The notes under the pieces are model-generated. The model worked only from the letters and a program-made list of their open reading frames with translations. It was not told where the DNA came from and did not search any database. Below are positions 24,101 through 37,300 of a stretch of 64,000 bases of DNA, one piece after another. The DNA comes from Liolophura sinensis (lineage: Eukaryota > Mollusca > Polyplacophora > Chitonida > Chitonidae). Position 1 is the stretch's first letter. Each line of letters begins with the position of its first letter. A program made the translations under genes and the position numbers. The DNA lies in the NCBI RefSeq assembly GCF_032854445.1, contig NC_088295.1, positions 68,169,058 to 68,233,057 of the forward strand, in the 5' to 3' direction.

Positions 24101-27100
24101 GTCAAGCTCATGCTTGCTGCCTCCCCAGTTTTCTGATGCCTGACAGTTTTTCTTTGTAATTTTCAGATCTGGTGACAGAGAGAAAGCAAGAGAAAAGGAA
24201 AGAGAGAGGTGGAAGAAACGCTTACCTCCAATAAAGGAAAAACATGTTAGTGGTATGTACCAAGAGGTATTTTTTTGTAAATGCTGGATGGGAATGATAC
24301 TTGGGGTGAGCAGATCTCTTAATTACATTATGTTGTTCATGTGTGTTTAAGAGAGCTCCAGTTTGTTTGTGGTGCCTTCGTCTGTGATGTTTTCTGCTCC
24401 GCTTTCTTTCCAGTGATTTGCTTTTTTCATATAGCTGAAACATCTGCTACACATACTTTTCGGTTTGGACGTCAATACAGTGAACATGCTCTTAACACTT
24501 TTATTTTTGTAAAAGTTTTTCTTTTCTTCATTGTAGTTTGTTCAACAACTATATGGGTGGGTCACTTGGCTAAACTTACCTCAGAGGAAGAACTAGTGCG
24601 AGAGTTGGAAAATTATGGTGCCGTGGATTCAATAAATGTAAGTAACATTATACTCTGTTAGTTGGAAATGATCCTGAAGCATTGAAAACATGCTGAAAAC
24701 GATTTTTAATCTATTCTGGAGAATATTTTTCAGTTGGCTAGAAAGAAATATATCATGATTCTTGTCTCACTAGTTGGATTAAAGTGGAATGGTAGTTCAC
24801 ACATTTTGATTGAACAATGCATGTTGGAAGATGTAACACCATGTAAAAGCTTTAGGGATGTGAGAAATTGTATGTAGATTTGTACCCATGAAGAGATCTT
24901 GTTACTTTATGGGTTTTCAGATGATTCCCCCACGAGGCTGTGCTTTTGTCTGTATGAACAGAAGGAAAGATGCTGCAAAAGCTGTGGAGAAAATGAAAGG
25001 ATTAAAAATTAATGGCAGTGCTATCAAGGTAGAGCAGAGACCATCACTGTTGTGTATTGTTACTGTTAATGCGACAATTGGTGCAAGTCATTGATGACGG
25101 CATGAGCATTTCACTAGATAAAACAGAAAGTGACTCCAAGACTTTCATTGTAGCAGTAAATGGACTTTGAACTCTTGTAATTTCTTAAATCATTAAGATT
25201 GATGTATGAAGATTTTCTGACCAGCAGGACTGCACGTGTTTGTTGATCTTAACAGATAGCATGGGCGCCAGGAAAAAGTATGAAAGACCTAGGTTTTAAA
25301 GACATGTGGAATGTGGATTTGGGGGTGACGTATGTACCTTGGGACAAACTGCCAACAGACCCGTCTCTCCTTGTGGATGGGGGAATGATAGATGAAGATA
25401 CCATACCAGATCATTTGAAAGGTAAGATAGAAAATTTCAGCCTCACAACCAGACAGCAGTTGATTGCAGTATGTTACATGTGAACTTGGCCCTCTTCAGT
25501 GCTTCAGGCCTTGGGATCACGTAGTGACCTTAGACCTAAGTCAAAATTTTAAACATTAAATTTGTTATGTTCTTTTCAGTTATTTTAGCTGAAATTTGTT
25601 TTACACTAACTTACCCAGAATTTATGTTGTCAAGCAGTGTTTTGACCTTGCTACATCAGAAATAACAATTTAAGAATAATTTGTCATTTTGGCTTAAGTC
25701 CAACATAGCGTCATGATCCCAGGACTGGAGTTTAGTGGAAGGAAATTCTTGCGTTTACAATTATAACATTTTTGACGTGTAACCAGAGAATACTTCTGAA
25801 GTCAATGGTGTGCTGGAAACCTTGAGTTCATACTCATATTTGTAGTGTGTATCGCCTTGTGGTTTAATTATTTACTGTTTGTTAGGTACATAGCAGTGGC
25901 ATCAATCTGGGTAGTCCAGGCTCCTCCATCAATAAAGCTGACCACTTTGGTTGAAGTGGACAATTCTTGAGCTTTGAAAAGATCAGTCATATAGCTAGAT
26001 AAATGGAACAATACCAGGCACACTATCAAAGCGATTTTTCTACTAGTAAAATTTGGATTTCATATGCATGCATGATTTGTTTTGTTTTGCAGAATTAGCA
26101 GCAGCCATGCATCAGACAGAAGCACCAACAGAAGAGAAGCCAGATGCAGCCAGTGTTAACAATGTCCCTGTGCCCATTGGTCTTCCCCCCGGAGGACCAC
26201 CTTCCCTTCCACCTGGGCAACCTCCGTTTCCACAAATGCCAGGTAAGCCATTGAAGTATTGATTTTAGGTTAATATACTTGTTCCTAAGGATTAAGATCT
26301 TTCTTCCCATACGAAGGTTAATGATGCCTAAAGTACATGTGAAGACAGATGTTGAGTAGGATAAAGTTGTAGTGTGCTTACAAAGGTGAAATAATAGACA
26401 GTCTGCGCTTAAAGGAAACAAAAGTATTTTGTGTGTTTAATATTCAACATTGATATTCTAGTTGGGTTTGTCTGTTAAGGGTGTAAAATGACTGCAGTAA
26501 CCCTGACCATCATCACCGGCCAGCCAATCAGCTTGCCTGCTAGGTGTTCTTTCTTCAAGTTTTACAAGCTTCCCATAAGCTTCCCATTCATCTACTTGTA
26601 CTAATGGCCTAATGTTAGCCCTTCCCTGGAGAATATTAAATTTGACTTTAATATTGAAATATGGATGGTTTCCTATCAATCTTAGTTTGCCGTGGCCAGT
26701 GTGTAATTATGTTCACTGTCAGGTCTGCATTTTCCTGTTGTTTCAGGCCTGCCCCCAGCCAACTCTATCCGTGTATTGCAGCCAGGTCAGCCTGTAGGAC
26801 TTTTGAACCCCATGCTGATCCCGATGCCAGGACAGACCTTGGCTAACATGCCTGGAGCTCAAGTGGGCATGCATCCTATCATGTCCCTCACTCAACCCAG
26901 GCTGCCTCAGGTACACTGTGCAATAATTCATTACATCCCATGAGGTCATGCTGAAAGCTTCATTTAGCTATTTACCTGAAAAGAACGTATATTATGGAGG
27001 AGATTGCTATTCAGATAGTTTTACCAAATGTCTAAAGCAGGCACCATAATGGATTCCTACACACTTGTGTATGTCACAGGTGTTCATGAAGAAATTTATA

Positions 27101-29764
27101 GCTCAATTGATTAACAAATACTGGATGGAAGCGTAGAAAGAAAAAAATACACTAACACCATTTACCTGAAGGAAACTTCTCAAATGGACAGTTTTGACAT
27201 CAGAAGTTGGACCCCTATAAATCTGTGTTCATTGCACATCATTACTTATCTGGGGTCAAGCTATTGACACTTCCAAGAAAATAAATGACTACTGTCTTGA
27301 ATCTTGTTTGATGTTGTGAATGTATAATTGTTTTGTGTTCAGGCTAAACTTTTTTCTTACCACATTGAGAGAATGAAACAATCTTAAACAACAACACGTG
27401 GACCTCTGGAAGCTGATCTTAACATTAAATTAGTATCATCACTTTTGTAAAGAGTGGTGTACTTATTTTCTCTCCGACAATATAACTTCAAGAGGGAAAT
27501 TTGGAGTATGAGGTTTCCATAAAAATGACCTCTGCTGTGCATAAATGAGATACTGATAACTCTTTTTATGATGGTCTGAACTTACCGATAGGAAAAACAA
27601 GAGACAGTTTTATAAATAGAATGTGTATGCGTAAGTCAATAGACATCACTGGTATGATTAAATCTGAGCAAGTTTTTCTTTGTTTTCCTAGGTGAATGCT
27701 GCTGGGCCAATTCCGTTAATGTCCATTCCTAACCAGACGTCAACCACGTCGGCAGGTTCCCAGCTCAATGCTGCTATACAGAATATTATGTCAAGTAGTG
27801 GGGGACCAACTGCTGTCACACAGGCAGTCCCTGGGATGGTCAGGCCAGGGTTCAGCGGTCCCAGGCCAGGGATGTTCCAGCCTGGCTTCAATCCCCCAGG
27901 ATTTAACCCCAACGTGCCACCACCGCACGTTCCTCCTCCAAACTTTCGACTACCTCCCCCTGCTTTTGGCGGCAGCAGTGCACCACTGGGTGACGGAGAT
28001 TCAACCCCAGAACAGGATGAGGGTCAGGCAACTGTCACCAAAGTCATCTCGAATGACTGGCCAAGCAAATTCCCAAATCGTGAGGGAGACGATAGGGATC
28101 AGTTCCCCAAGACCCCTGGCTTTGGGCAGCCCCCTTCTGACATTCGTATGCCACTGCCTCATGAGCAGAATCTTCTCCCTAGCTCTCAAGCTGGGAATAG
28201 ACTGCCGCCACCACGGGGACCTGCCCCACCTGTGTTTAGTCAGCACAACAGCCCTATGAATGCCAACTCACCTAGACCTCTGTTAGGTCCACGAATGATG
28301 CAGCCAGAAAGACCAGACATGAATGGCCCGTCTGTTAGACCATTCATGGTGGGACCCCAGGGTATAGCCGGGATGAACAGGCCATTTGGACCGGGTGCAA
28401 TGGGCAACCAGATGAGACCTCAGGGGCCTGGTGATATGGGTGGACCTCAGCCTTTGATGGGCAATCGGTTCGGCGGACCACGTAATCCTGGTCAATCATT
28501 GCTGGGTATTAGACCAGGGTTCCCTGGCAGCCGGATGCTGGGACCACCTCAACAGCGATTTGGCTCAAACCCACCTGGTGGTCCAGGGGGTCCAAGACCC
28601 CAAAGCTTTGGCCACCCTATGGATGATCGAATACGACCGCTGTTTGGCGATAGCCCCAATAGACCGTTTGAAAGACCTGACTTTGATAGATTCGGTGATC
28701 GTCCACGATTTCATCATCCACGTGGGAATGGTCCTGATGATAGGCCTCTTGTACCGGACCGATGGGGGCCTCTGGACGGACCTCCAGGACTTGACCGAGA
28801 AAGGGACCCAGGAGACAGAGGGGGCCCATTCAGAGATAGGTTTGAAAGAAATGAGTTCCGAAGAGACGATGATGGAAACCCAGACTGGAGAGTGAATAGA
28901 CGAGAAAGTCGCAACCACAGGATGCCTTTTGAAGATAACGAAATGGCATCTCCTGGTCGGCGGAGGGACTCTAGGGGTCGACATGGTGATCGGGATGAAC
29001 AGGATAAAGGGGGTGACAGGGACAGGGATAGGGACAGAGAGAGAGACAGGGACCGAGGAAGAGACAGGGATAGGGACAGAAGTAGACGCAGTAGGTGGAG
29101 TAATCTTGACCCTTCTCAGACAGGGGAAGCCAAAGAGAACTTCAGTGAACCTGCCGAGCACATGGACGATAGTGTTAACATGGAAACTGTTGACATGAAT
29201 ATATCCGCCAACTCCGGCGAACATGATGAAGAAAAGACAAAAGGCTCAGTGCTCCAGTCAGCTGGTGTAGAATCTGATCTCATGGCCCAGTCTCAGACCA
29301 GTGAATCTATAGACAAGTCACAAGTTGATGTGGTGAAAGAACCAGAAGTGGGTGCTGGTACTGTGGAGGCATTGCCTGAAGTACTAAAAGAACTACCAGA
29401 GGCCCAGTCAAATACTGATCCGTCTACAGGACAGTTAAACGAAGCCGCAATGCCGGTGAGTGAAATTTTAGCGACAATACCCAGTGAACCTTCGGTTGTT
29501 CCGTCGGAGTCTATAGACAGTGTTCCGGCTGCAGTGTCCCAGCACACGGCTCCGCCTGTAGAAACTGAACAGCAGCGTGAAGTAGACCAGTCCCAGGTTA
29601 CTCCAGCAAACGGTTCCTCGACGCATGCAAAAGAGGAGCCGGTTGTACAAAAGCAACCCAATGACATTGTTTTAAACGAGAGCACGGCCGAGAAGCCATG
29701 CCCTGCAAAGACTCAGTCCCCGATGGAAGAGGGCGAGTTGGAGCCGGGAGAGGTGTCCAGCTGA
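15146..29764 (+). CDS. SCAF8: SR-related CTD-associated factor SCAF4/SCAF8
   Basis: Seventeen coding exons: 15146-15175, 17857-17985, 18330-18491, 19021-19138, 19321-19517, 20349-20558, 20893-20972, 22100-22268, 22457-22647, 23151-23237, 24167-24252, 24537-24637, 24921-25028, 25256-25421, 26093-26242, 26747-26910, 27692-29764. All phases close, giving about 1406 residues. The N-terminal CID (about 1-140: MEAVRAFNNE, KFYKHVVQSVEKFI, CKPEYKVPGLYVIDSIVRQS) binds the phosphorylated RNA polymerase II tail. Next come Gln-rich helices (200-340), an acidic LLDFDYGESDEDDDR, an Arg/Ser block (about 400-470) and an RRM (about 490-562; IWVGHL and RGCAFVCM as RNP2/RNP1) with the family-specific LGVTYVPWDK after it. 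The last exon codes for about 690 Pro/Gly/Met/Arg-rich residues with Arg-Asp/Arg-Glu runs and an acidic end. In humans SCAF4 and SCAF8 prevent early polyadenylation and act in nuclei. This is the single pre-duplication orthologue; the symbol could equally be SCAF4. Confidence 0.96.
15755..15994 (+). repeat. Left arm of a large inverted repeat, SCAF4/8 intron 1
   Basis: This arm pairs with 16275-16535 in opposite orientation. Shared blocks include ATAACTGCTTCTGTTGTGTC, ATTAAATCTTCC, CGAACCAAAAACG and CACAAATTCACAAAATA. Identity by eye is roughly three quarters. Confidence 0.8.
16275..16535 (-). repeat. Right arm of a large inverted repeat, SCAF4/8 intron 1
   Basis: This is the inverted partner of 15755-15994, with a 280-bp spacer. 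A further short piece (CTCCTGCACCAAATTTATGG, about 17026-17060) matches the outer end of this arm in opposite orientation, so the family has at least three local copies. Confidence 0.8.
19600..19975 (+). repeat. SINE-B (B2 variant), full length in SCAF4/8 intron 5
   Basis: The head CACAGTTGGTAGAGCGTCTG is followed by a body with GGGCGGGTTACTTGCCTTCG, CGTCTCAGTGAAGCAGCAC and CTCCTTCGTCGTCGTATGAC, and a tail GTACGACGTTAAACCTCAAG with a (CACT)n end. The same body appears on the minus strand at 31.9 and 50.5 kb. Confidence 0.85.
20062..20130 (-). repeat. SINE-A tail fragment
   Basis: TTATTTGATTGGTGTTTTAC is followed by a CAAGGATATTTCACTTACAC remnant. It is a 3'-end fragment on the minus strand in SCAF4/8 intron 5. 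Confidence 0.75.
24014..24135 (+). repeat. SINE-A head fragment
   Basis: The tRNA-like head GAGTGGTTAGGGCGCTAGC, then AATGACCCAGGAGCCTCTCA and box B GAGTTCAAGTC, is present and stops after GCTGCCTCCCC. The body and tail are missing. It lies about 30 bases before the acceptor of the exon at 24167. Confidence 0.75.
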
Positions 29765-30400
29765 GTTCGGCTGTCTTTTAATCTTCTGTGTGTAGTTTTA
29801 TTTGCCGTCACTAGATGCTAAGTTTACGAGCAGCAGCAGTATCTGTGATGTACATACAACTGTGCTAGCAGGTTTCTTTTCCTTTTTTTATTATTATCAT
29901 GCACTGTTGAGACAGAAGTCCGTGCCAGCTGTGGCAGCTACCTGATCCTAAGACTTGAACGCCGCATCCGGATTATTTGTGTATAGCCAACCCATAAATC
30001 ATTATCATTCGAATTTATTGATTGTTACAATGGGGTGGAAGCGGGGTAATAAAGTGAAGTCTTTATTTTATATCGGAAGTGGTAAATATCTTTGCTTTTG
30101 GTTACTCAGAACAAGGTAGGTACTGTCTGCACCACGTGTTGAAAGATAGTGTACACGTATCCGAAAGACTTGGGTGTAATTTTGAGATGGAAAATGCTGT
30201 TCTGCGTTGTTCTAGGGACATTTTTAACTTAAGTTAAAAACCTGAAGTATTTACTGAAACATGATCGTGTGTGACTAATGACAATATAATAATTCATTCC
30301 AGATGAATGTTTCTGGTGTCACGAGTATAAATGTGGCAGTTGTGTAATGTTTGTGAATAAACGAACTGCCAAAAAAGAACACTGGCATGTTCATAGCTGT
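29765..30400 (+). other. 3' UTR of SCAF4/8
   Basis: After the stop codon there are AATAAA hexamers at 30048-30053 and 30356-30361, giving 3' UTRs of about 300 or 600 bases. Which one is used cannot be decided from sequence. Confidence 0.5.
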
Positions 30401-30621
30401 TAGGAAACGGTCCTCCAAACGTGATTGCATAGGAAAATGCCGGTTTTTGATTCGCTGTCAGCGATCTTGTATCGGTTGGATTTGTATGATTTTCAGTTTG
30501 AGTATTTCTGTAGAGCTTTCGTGGTGGTGTTTTGTACAACTAGGCCTTACTGGTCGCTAGCGAAGTGGCAAAAAGTAACCTTTTCACGAATGCTTAAGAT
30601 AAGGCGGCCATTTTGTTTTAG

Positions 30622-30862
30622 GCTCGAATGGGTGGCCACGTGACCATGAACTTCCAACGCGTCTTACAGAATGTGGTCGCTGCGAGTTTGAGTCCAGGTC
30701 ATGCTGGCTTCCTCTCCGGCCTAACGTGGGAAGATCTTCCAGCAACCTGCGGATGTTCGTGGGTTTCCCCCCGGGCTCTGGGCTGTTTTCCTCCCACCAT
30801 AATGCTGGCCGCCGTCGTATACGGGAAATGTACAGCGTAGAACACCAATGAATTAAAAATCT
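30622..30862 (+). repeat. SINE-A, near full length, diverged
   Basis: A corrupted head (GTGGCCACGTGACCATG) is followed by box B GAGTTTGAGTCCAGG, the core TGCTGGCTTCCTCTCCGG, the CCCACCATAATGCTGGCC block and a diverged tail (AGCGTAGAACACCAATG). Confidence 0.8.
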
Positions 30863-31934
30863 TCGATCTGCAATAGAGGAACGCTAAAGCTGGTTATTAT
30901 TCGAAAAATTGGATGATAATTTATGACCACTGCTAGTATATATGTAGGTTAAATCCAATTTCTTCGACGTATAGCTGCTTTGTTCATTTCAGGAAATTAG
31001 GTCAGTTTTTTCCAGCCATGGTTTTCCAAACTCCTGGTTGCTCTGAATTGAAACTAATTCGCTCACGTCTTCACCGAAGCAATTTCAGACCGTGCAAGTT
31101 CGAGGTTTTGGTCACATCGTCCATTTTCAACAAAATTCTGGCCATAAACTGAAACAAGTAGGGAACGGGTATTGCAAAAAAGTAATACAGACACTTGTTG
31201 ACGTTTTCGTAAAAAATGTAAAGTTAATTTTAGCAGAAAGTCTGTTGTCTGAGTGATGTTCAAATCTATTGTTATAACGTAATACTGTCACATTCAACAT
31301 ATCCCGTTAAATCCGTGTTGAGTTAATAAAAGTGTGCTTATATTTTACAGAATAATTTGCTCCAGTAACAATACATTCTATCGTCAACAGGCATGCTGGT
31401 TGAAATGAAGATGTCTGTACAGGAAAATGTAATTAATATACTGACATTATCTAGTCTGATGAATATAGCACATTTAAGAGTAAATATGAATGATATGGGT
31501 GTTTTTAATAACAACGGGTTCTGCGTTCGTTAAACACTCAGTGCTGTGACAAACAAATCTATAGTTCATATGTGTGTGTAAATAAACAGATATAATACCC
31601 CAACCTGAAATACTCGACATGTTGAACATTGCACGAGCGCTCGACGAACTTTGTTGAAACATAACAGATGTGCGTGAGGTAGTTTTTGATCAGTTTGCTA
31701 AAATATTGGTCACCGGTACATGAGGGAACTACCAGAGGTTCACTTCTCGTTTATCAGTCCTTCACGACTCCGATTTTCGGACTGTTTTGTTTTTGTTTGT
31801 TTCGAGATGCTTGAACGGAGATATGGTGCATATATAAGGTGACTGTGCATAAGAGAAGTAAAACTGGAGCTCATCCATTTGCACAAGATTGTGCCGTTTT
31901 TGGCCTGTTTTGGACTTTGCTGTTTTCTGGCCTG

Positions 31935-32085
31935 TTTTTTCTTTCTTCTCAGTGCTGCTTCACTGAGACGACTTGCCGAAGGCAAGTAAGCGGCCCCGCC
32001 CGAACCATTATACTGATACGGGTCAGCCAGTCGTTGTACTATCCCCTTCATGCTGAACGAGTTAAGTTTGAGTCGCGGCCGTTTC
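31935..32085 (-). repeat. SINE-B (B2) fragment
   Basis: The block CAGTGCTGCTTCACTGAGAC then ACTTGCCGAAGGCAAGTAAG matches the B2 body in reverse complement. It is truncated at both ends. Confidence 0.75.
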
Positions 32086-32589
32086 ATCCTTTTTCACTCA
32101 AAGTATGACAGTTTTTTTTAGACAGCAGGAGATCTTTGATTGCCCAAGGAAGATTATTAAATACTGAGCTCAGAAAAACCATGCATTGTATGATAATCCA
32201 GGGCATCACAAATTTACGTGCAAGTTTTTCATGGTTTAGTAGGCCTAATTGTCATAATTCCAAACAGTGTTGAGTGAAAGTCTTCACAAAGAAAAGTGCT
32301 AGGTTTACTGTTGCGACACGGTCATGGTGTGATCAGATTAATGATGAAAGCGAAAGTAAACCGTTAGTACGAGCGCTGGAGAGCAAAGCCTGCAATAGAA
32401 GATCTTCACGCAAAGGGAAGTCACTCTTACAGGCTCATACCGTGGCTTTGACTGGTAGGATAAAGCAGGGTGATGGCATGTCGGTGTTCACTGGGAACAC
32501 GCGTTACTAAATGAAACCTAATTACTAATAATAAAGAGAAGAAAACATCTTTACCAGAATGTATTTTATGTCTTTATTAAGATAGCCAA

Positions 32590-32745
32590 AAAGAATACTC
32601 ACTCCTAAGCCCTAAGCCAGTCTTGACAGAACCCTAACCCACTGAGACAAAATCCCAAGCCAGCCAGACAGCAACCTAAGCCAGTCAGACACAATCCTAA
32701 CTCACTCAGAGAGAACTCTTCCCGGTCAAACAGGACCCTCAGAGT
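32590..32745. repeat. Degenerate tandem repeat, about 31 bp
   Basis: Four to five imperfect units are built on CCTAAGCCAGTCAGACA with variable spacing. No coding sense. Confidence 0.6.
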
Positions 32746-32761
32746 GATTTGTTTTACAATG

Positions 32762-33410
32762 CAGGCAGCGAAATTTGGCCTGCCGGCGAAACCCAGAAAT
32801 CGGTTACGTCTTTTCCGCCTCGCCTAACCGATCATTCGGTTACGCCACGTATGTTTATCAACCCGATCGGTTACGCTAATTGTTTACGTGGTTTATGTTT
32901 CAGGCATCATTCTGGATCATTAATAAAAGTATTCAGCTCAATGTTATGTTTGTTTTTCTTTTCTATATCTAGCAGCTCATACCGTAAGGTTGGTGAACAA
33001 AAGAAAGAGAAATTTTACACTCACACGGTGTTTCAACGTTGTGTGTTGCCTGGTTGGTACTTGACTCCTGTGGCACATTTTTACGTGAAATTCCGTTATA
33101 CAGGCTTATATGTGAAAAGATAAGTCAAAATAAATAATTTGAGTATTATCTCAAAGCCTGTAAAGCATATATGAATGATTACATTTCCATGTGACCAGCA
33201 CAGGCAGCTGGCTGTGGCTGACCGCATACTGGCCGCGTTGTGATTATGAAAGCTGTTCAGTCCAGTTTATCTGTAGTTACCTAATGCACACTGACTTTAA
33301 GGACGTTCTCGTTGGACAGTTGGCCTAACCGATTTTCCGGTTAGCCAAATTGAACCGCACGTAACCGTTGCGCGACCGACGGTTTCGTTCGCGCCAAATT
33401 TCGCTGCCTG
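32762..33410. mobile_element. 649-bp MITE with 18-bp terminal inverted repeats
   Basis: The ends are CAGGCAGCGAAATTTGGC (32762-32779) and its exact reverse complement (33393-33410). CAATG flanks both sides (32757-32761 and 33411-33415), a 5-bp target duplication. Inside, at least six copies of a TCGGTTACG-like motif occur in both orientations, clustered within 150 bp of each end, as expected of transposase binding sites. No transposase is encoded. The superfamily is not recognised. Confidence 0.88.
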
Positions 33411-34095
33411 CAATGGCTGCAGCAGCAAGCGGTTAAAACAAGCTCCATGCAATAGCAAAGCCTACTCAACTGTCACTTCGAATGATTAGATCGCTTTAAT
33501 TTCCTTATATCCATCTCTAATTCCACACTGCCGTGAGATCATATATTTCTAGAAATGAAATAAAATAAAATTCTCTTATTAAGGTTATATAGTACTAAAA
33601 CGTGTAAACAATTTCAAACAAGGCAGTACCAGTAACAGGGTTTACAGTAGAGTCAACAGCAGTTCAGGTAACTAGTGTTGCCGTCCTTCAAAACGTTGAA
33701 TTCCACCCAATATCCATCATGCCAATGTTTTTTGAAAATAATTATGATGTCACCCGATGTAATTGGTTTTTGCCGTCGAAACAGAGCAAGTGGACTCAGA
33801 AAAAAGTGTTCAGGTTGTTTTGTAGTAATGTGAACGTCCAACGTATCAATGTCTAGAGGTTGCGTTGTTACGTGACACTGACTAAAGACAATTTTGGTAG
33901 CGAGTTACAGACAACTGAATATAGGCCACTTTCTAAAAGAAATAGACTACTGTACATTTTGAAAGGACAGCTGGTACAGCTACTTAATGTTACTGTTTGA
34001 CAATGCCATTCTTTTAGCATATCATAATTTATTTATCTTCACTTGATAGAATTGTTCATACATGTAGTTCCTGGTCTGTATTTAGGCGAAAGCCC
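33411..34095. other. Intergenic, nothing recognised
   Basis: AT-rich sequence lies between the MITE and the LTR element. No gene, RNA or repeat was identified. Confidence 0.45.
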
Positions 34096-34360
34096 TGTGA
34101 TATTGTCATAGTTTGCCACGTGCATTTGTTTACATCATAGCACATGTGTATGTTTGCATCACATGATCAGCTCACCTATATTAATATTCATGGCGTTGCA
34201 GCATAGCGATTGCCTAATATTACGTAAGTAACATACTGCTGGACTGCTCAAGGTGATGAAGCGAGTGGAGTAGAATGACTGTCAGAATGGAGACGTTGTT
34301 TCGACTCCTTTATTTATTTATACTTTTTATGTCAAAAGACGTTAACATAAAAGTATTACA
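34096..34360 (+). repeat. 5' LTR of the Ty3/Gypsy element
   Basis: It begins TGTGAT and ends ACA, and matches the 3' LTR over its length. It contains the shared phrase GTTTGCCACGTGCATTTG. Confidence 0.93.
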
Positions 34361-37300
34361 TGGTGTCAAAAGTTCAGAAGAACCCTCGAAATGGCAGCAA
34401 ACGTGAAACAGATGTCTCCCATGGATTTCGACAGCGGTAATGTTACAGAAAACTGGTCGCGATGGAAGGAACTGATGCATCTCGTGTTCACCGGACCGGA
34501 TGCAGACAAGTGGAAAGCAGAGCAAAAAGCCGCACAGTTCTTGATAAATATGGGACAAAAAGGCAGAGACATTTGCAGAGCATGGCGTTCTAGTGGTGAA
34601 CTTTCCGAGGAAGATTCTAAAAAGCCAGAGAAACTGTTGGAACTTTTCGAGTACTGCAACCCAAAGAAAAACATGTCGTTACAAAGTAAGTTATTATATC
34701 AACGGGGTCAAGGTCAGTCAGAATCGATTGACGAATGGGTCACTCAGTTAAAACTCATTGGCCGTGACTAGTTTTCATGATCTAGACGACATAATTAAAG
34801 ACAGGATTCTCATGGGCTCAAATTCATCTGAAGTTCAGGAAAAACTCCTCTTAGAAAATGATCGGACTCTAGAAAAAGTAACAAAAATTGCCAGGGCTCA
34901 TGAAATATCACGTGAACAGTTGAAAGTGTTGAACAAAACTCCCGATGAAGTCTACGAACTAAAATTTGACAATAAATTTGGAAAGAATAAATTCAAAACT
35001 GGTCAACAGAAATTTAAGAAGTTTCAGAAACGGAACACACATGACAAGCAGGATAATTCTCAGTGTAGTCGGTGTGGATATGAACACAAGAAGTCAGAAA
35101 CTTGCCCAGCAATGTGAAAAAAATTGTATGAAATGTGGCATCAAAAATCACTTCAGGACAATGTTTAGGTCTAAATCAGCTTATGCTGTTTGTGAAGATA
35201 ATCATAACACAGATACTGACACTGAGGACAATGTGCTATTTTTAGGTACAGTTAACACTGAAAACAACGAAAATGAAGCTTATGCAAACATTGAAATAGG
35301 AAACACAGGCAAAACTCTCAAGTGTTAACTGGATACTGGAGCACAGGTAAACTGGATTCCCGCAGAAACATACGAAAGACTACTGTCAAGCGAAGTACCT
35401 CTACAAACACGCTTTCTCCCAAGTTGTCAGGATATGATGGTAATCAACTCAAAGTCACAGGTAAATGCAAGGTACCATGCAATTACAAAAACATTGTTCA
35501 GAACTTTGAGTTTGTAGTTGTGGATAACCCAGCGAAACCCCTCCTAGGTTTCAACGCCTGTAAGCTGCTACACTTGGTGAAGGTGGTTATGACAAATGAT
35601 CAAGCAATCACAAAGCAGTTTTTGACTAAAAAAAAAACAGTGGTCAAGGAGAACAAGGATATCTTCACAGAGCTTGGTTATCTTCCAGGAAAAGCCAAAA
35701 TTAGACTCAAAGACAACGCACTACCAGTTGTGCACGCACCGTGGCGTGTCCCCGTAGCATTAAGGGATCGTGTCAAAAATGAACTAAAACGTATGGAGTC
35801 AATGTGCGTTATCAGAGCCATTGACGAGCCTCACAGAATGGGTTAGCTCAATGGTGGCCGTCGCGAAAAAAGGCAACACACTGCGGATATGTATCGACCC
35901 GAAGGATTTGAAGGAAAACATAATGCGAGAGCACTATCAACTTCCTGCAATGGAGGACATAACACATACAGTGGCAGGTGCGAAATACTTCGGTCGGCTC
36001 GACGCAGTCCGGGTACAGCTAGATGATGAAAGCAGTAAACTCACAACATTTAACTCTCCCTTTGGCTGATGACATTCTGCTCTACGCACCAACCCGAGAA
36101 CTGCACGACGAGTGACTTAGAGAACTGCTTCAGAGATGCCGTGACAAAAATCTGCACCTGAATTCTGCAAAACTGGAAATTGGGGTCACAGAGACAAAGG
36201 GGAAACTCTCACGTCGGAAGGCCTGAAACCTGACCCAGACAAGATTAAAGCGATTGAACAGATGCCAGCCCCTACCTCGAAAAAGGAACTGGAAACGGTA
36301 ATGGGTATGATGAATTACCTCACCAAGTTTGCCCCAGGACTTGCCACAGCCACAGTTCCAATAAGAGAACTTTTAAAAGAAGATGTTGAGTGGCTATGGG
36401 ACGCTAATTGTGACAAAGCATTTGAACATGTGAAATCCATCATCACGCGAACACCAGCACCGGTGTTAGCATACTATGACGTCACCAAGGACGTCACCCT
36501 CCAAGTGGACGCGTCAAAATCAGGCCTTGGTGCAGTCATTCTTCAAGCAGGCAAACCAGTTGCCTACGCCTCACGAGCACTTACGCCGACACAGCAAAGC
36601 TATGCACAGATAGAAAAAGAAATGTTGGCAGTTGAGTTTGGGTGTGTTTCATTTTTATATCTATGGAAAATAAGTGACAATACACAGCGATCACAAGCCG
36701 CTCGAGATAATCATGCGCAAACCACTGCGCTTATAGCTCAACGATTTGAATGTAGTTTTTCGCCCCGGAAAGGAAATTCCGATTGTGGACACACTCTCGA
36801 GAAATTACAAATCTGGACATGACGCACATGAAGATCCAACCCTGGAAGAGCACGTTCATGCAGTATTTGAACGGATCCCAGTAACTGATCAAAAACTGGA
36901 AAAAATCAAATCGCAAACACAGAAGGATCAAACTCTCATCAAACTTAAATCTTTCATTCACAGAGGCTGGCTACATAACAAACAACAAGTGGACGCTGAT
37001 CTGAAAGAATTCTGGCATGTGCGAGATAAACTGACTGTTTTGAACGGCATAGTGTTCAAAAGTGACAAAATTGTGATTCCAGCATCACTGCATGTCGACA
37101 TGCTGCAATGGATGCATGCAGGACATTTCGGCATGGAACTTTGCAAACGACATGCTACAGAATTCCTCTACTGGCCGCACATGTGTTCACAAATTGAAGA
37201 CTATGTGAACAGATGTAGCAGATGTCTTGAACACAGATCCTCTCTACCGAAGGAGCCGATGATGTCACCACCGATACCAAACGGGCCATGGAAATTGTTA

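Larger units (their letters stand above)
30863..32761. other. Intergenic, no gene seen
   Basis: Apart from the SINE-B remnant at 31.9 kb and the degenerate tandem repeat at 32.6 kb, nothing is recognisable here. Confidence 0.5.

Noticed and set aside
26458-26679. 73-codon minus-strand frame in a SCAF4/8 intron
   Set aside because: No homology was recognised, it has no splice partners, and it is short enough to occur by chance.
28565-29224. 219-codon minus-strand frame
   Set aside because: It is the antisense shadow of the Arg/Asp-rich last exon of SCAF4/8, where codon bias keeps the other strand open.
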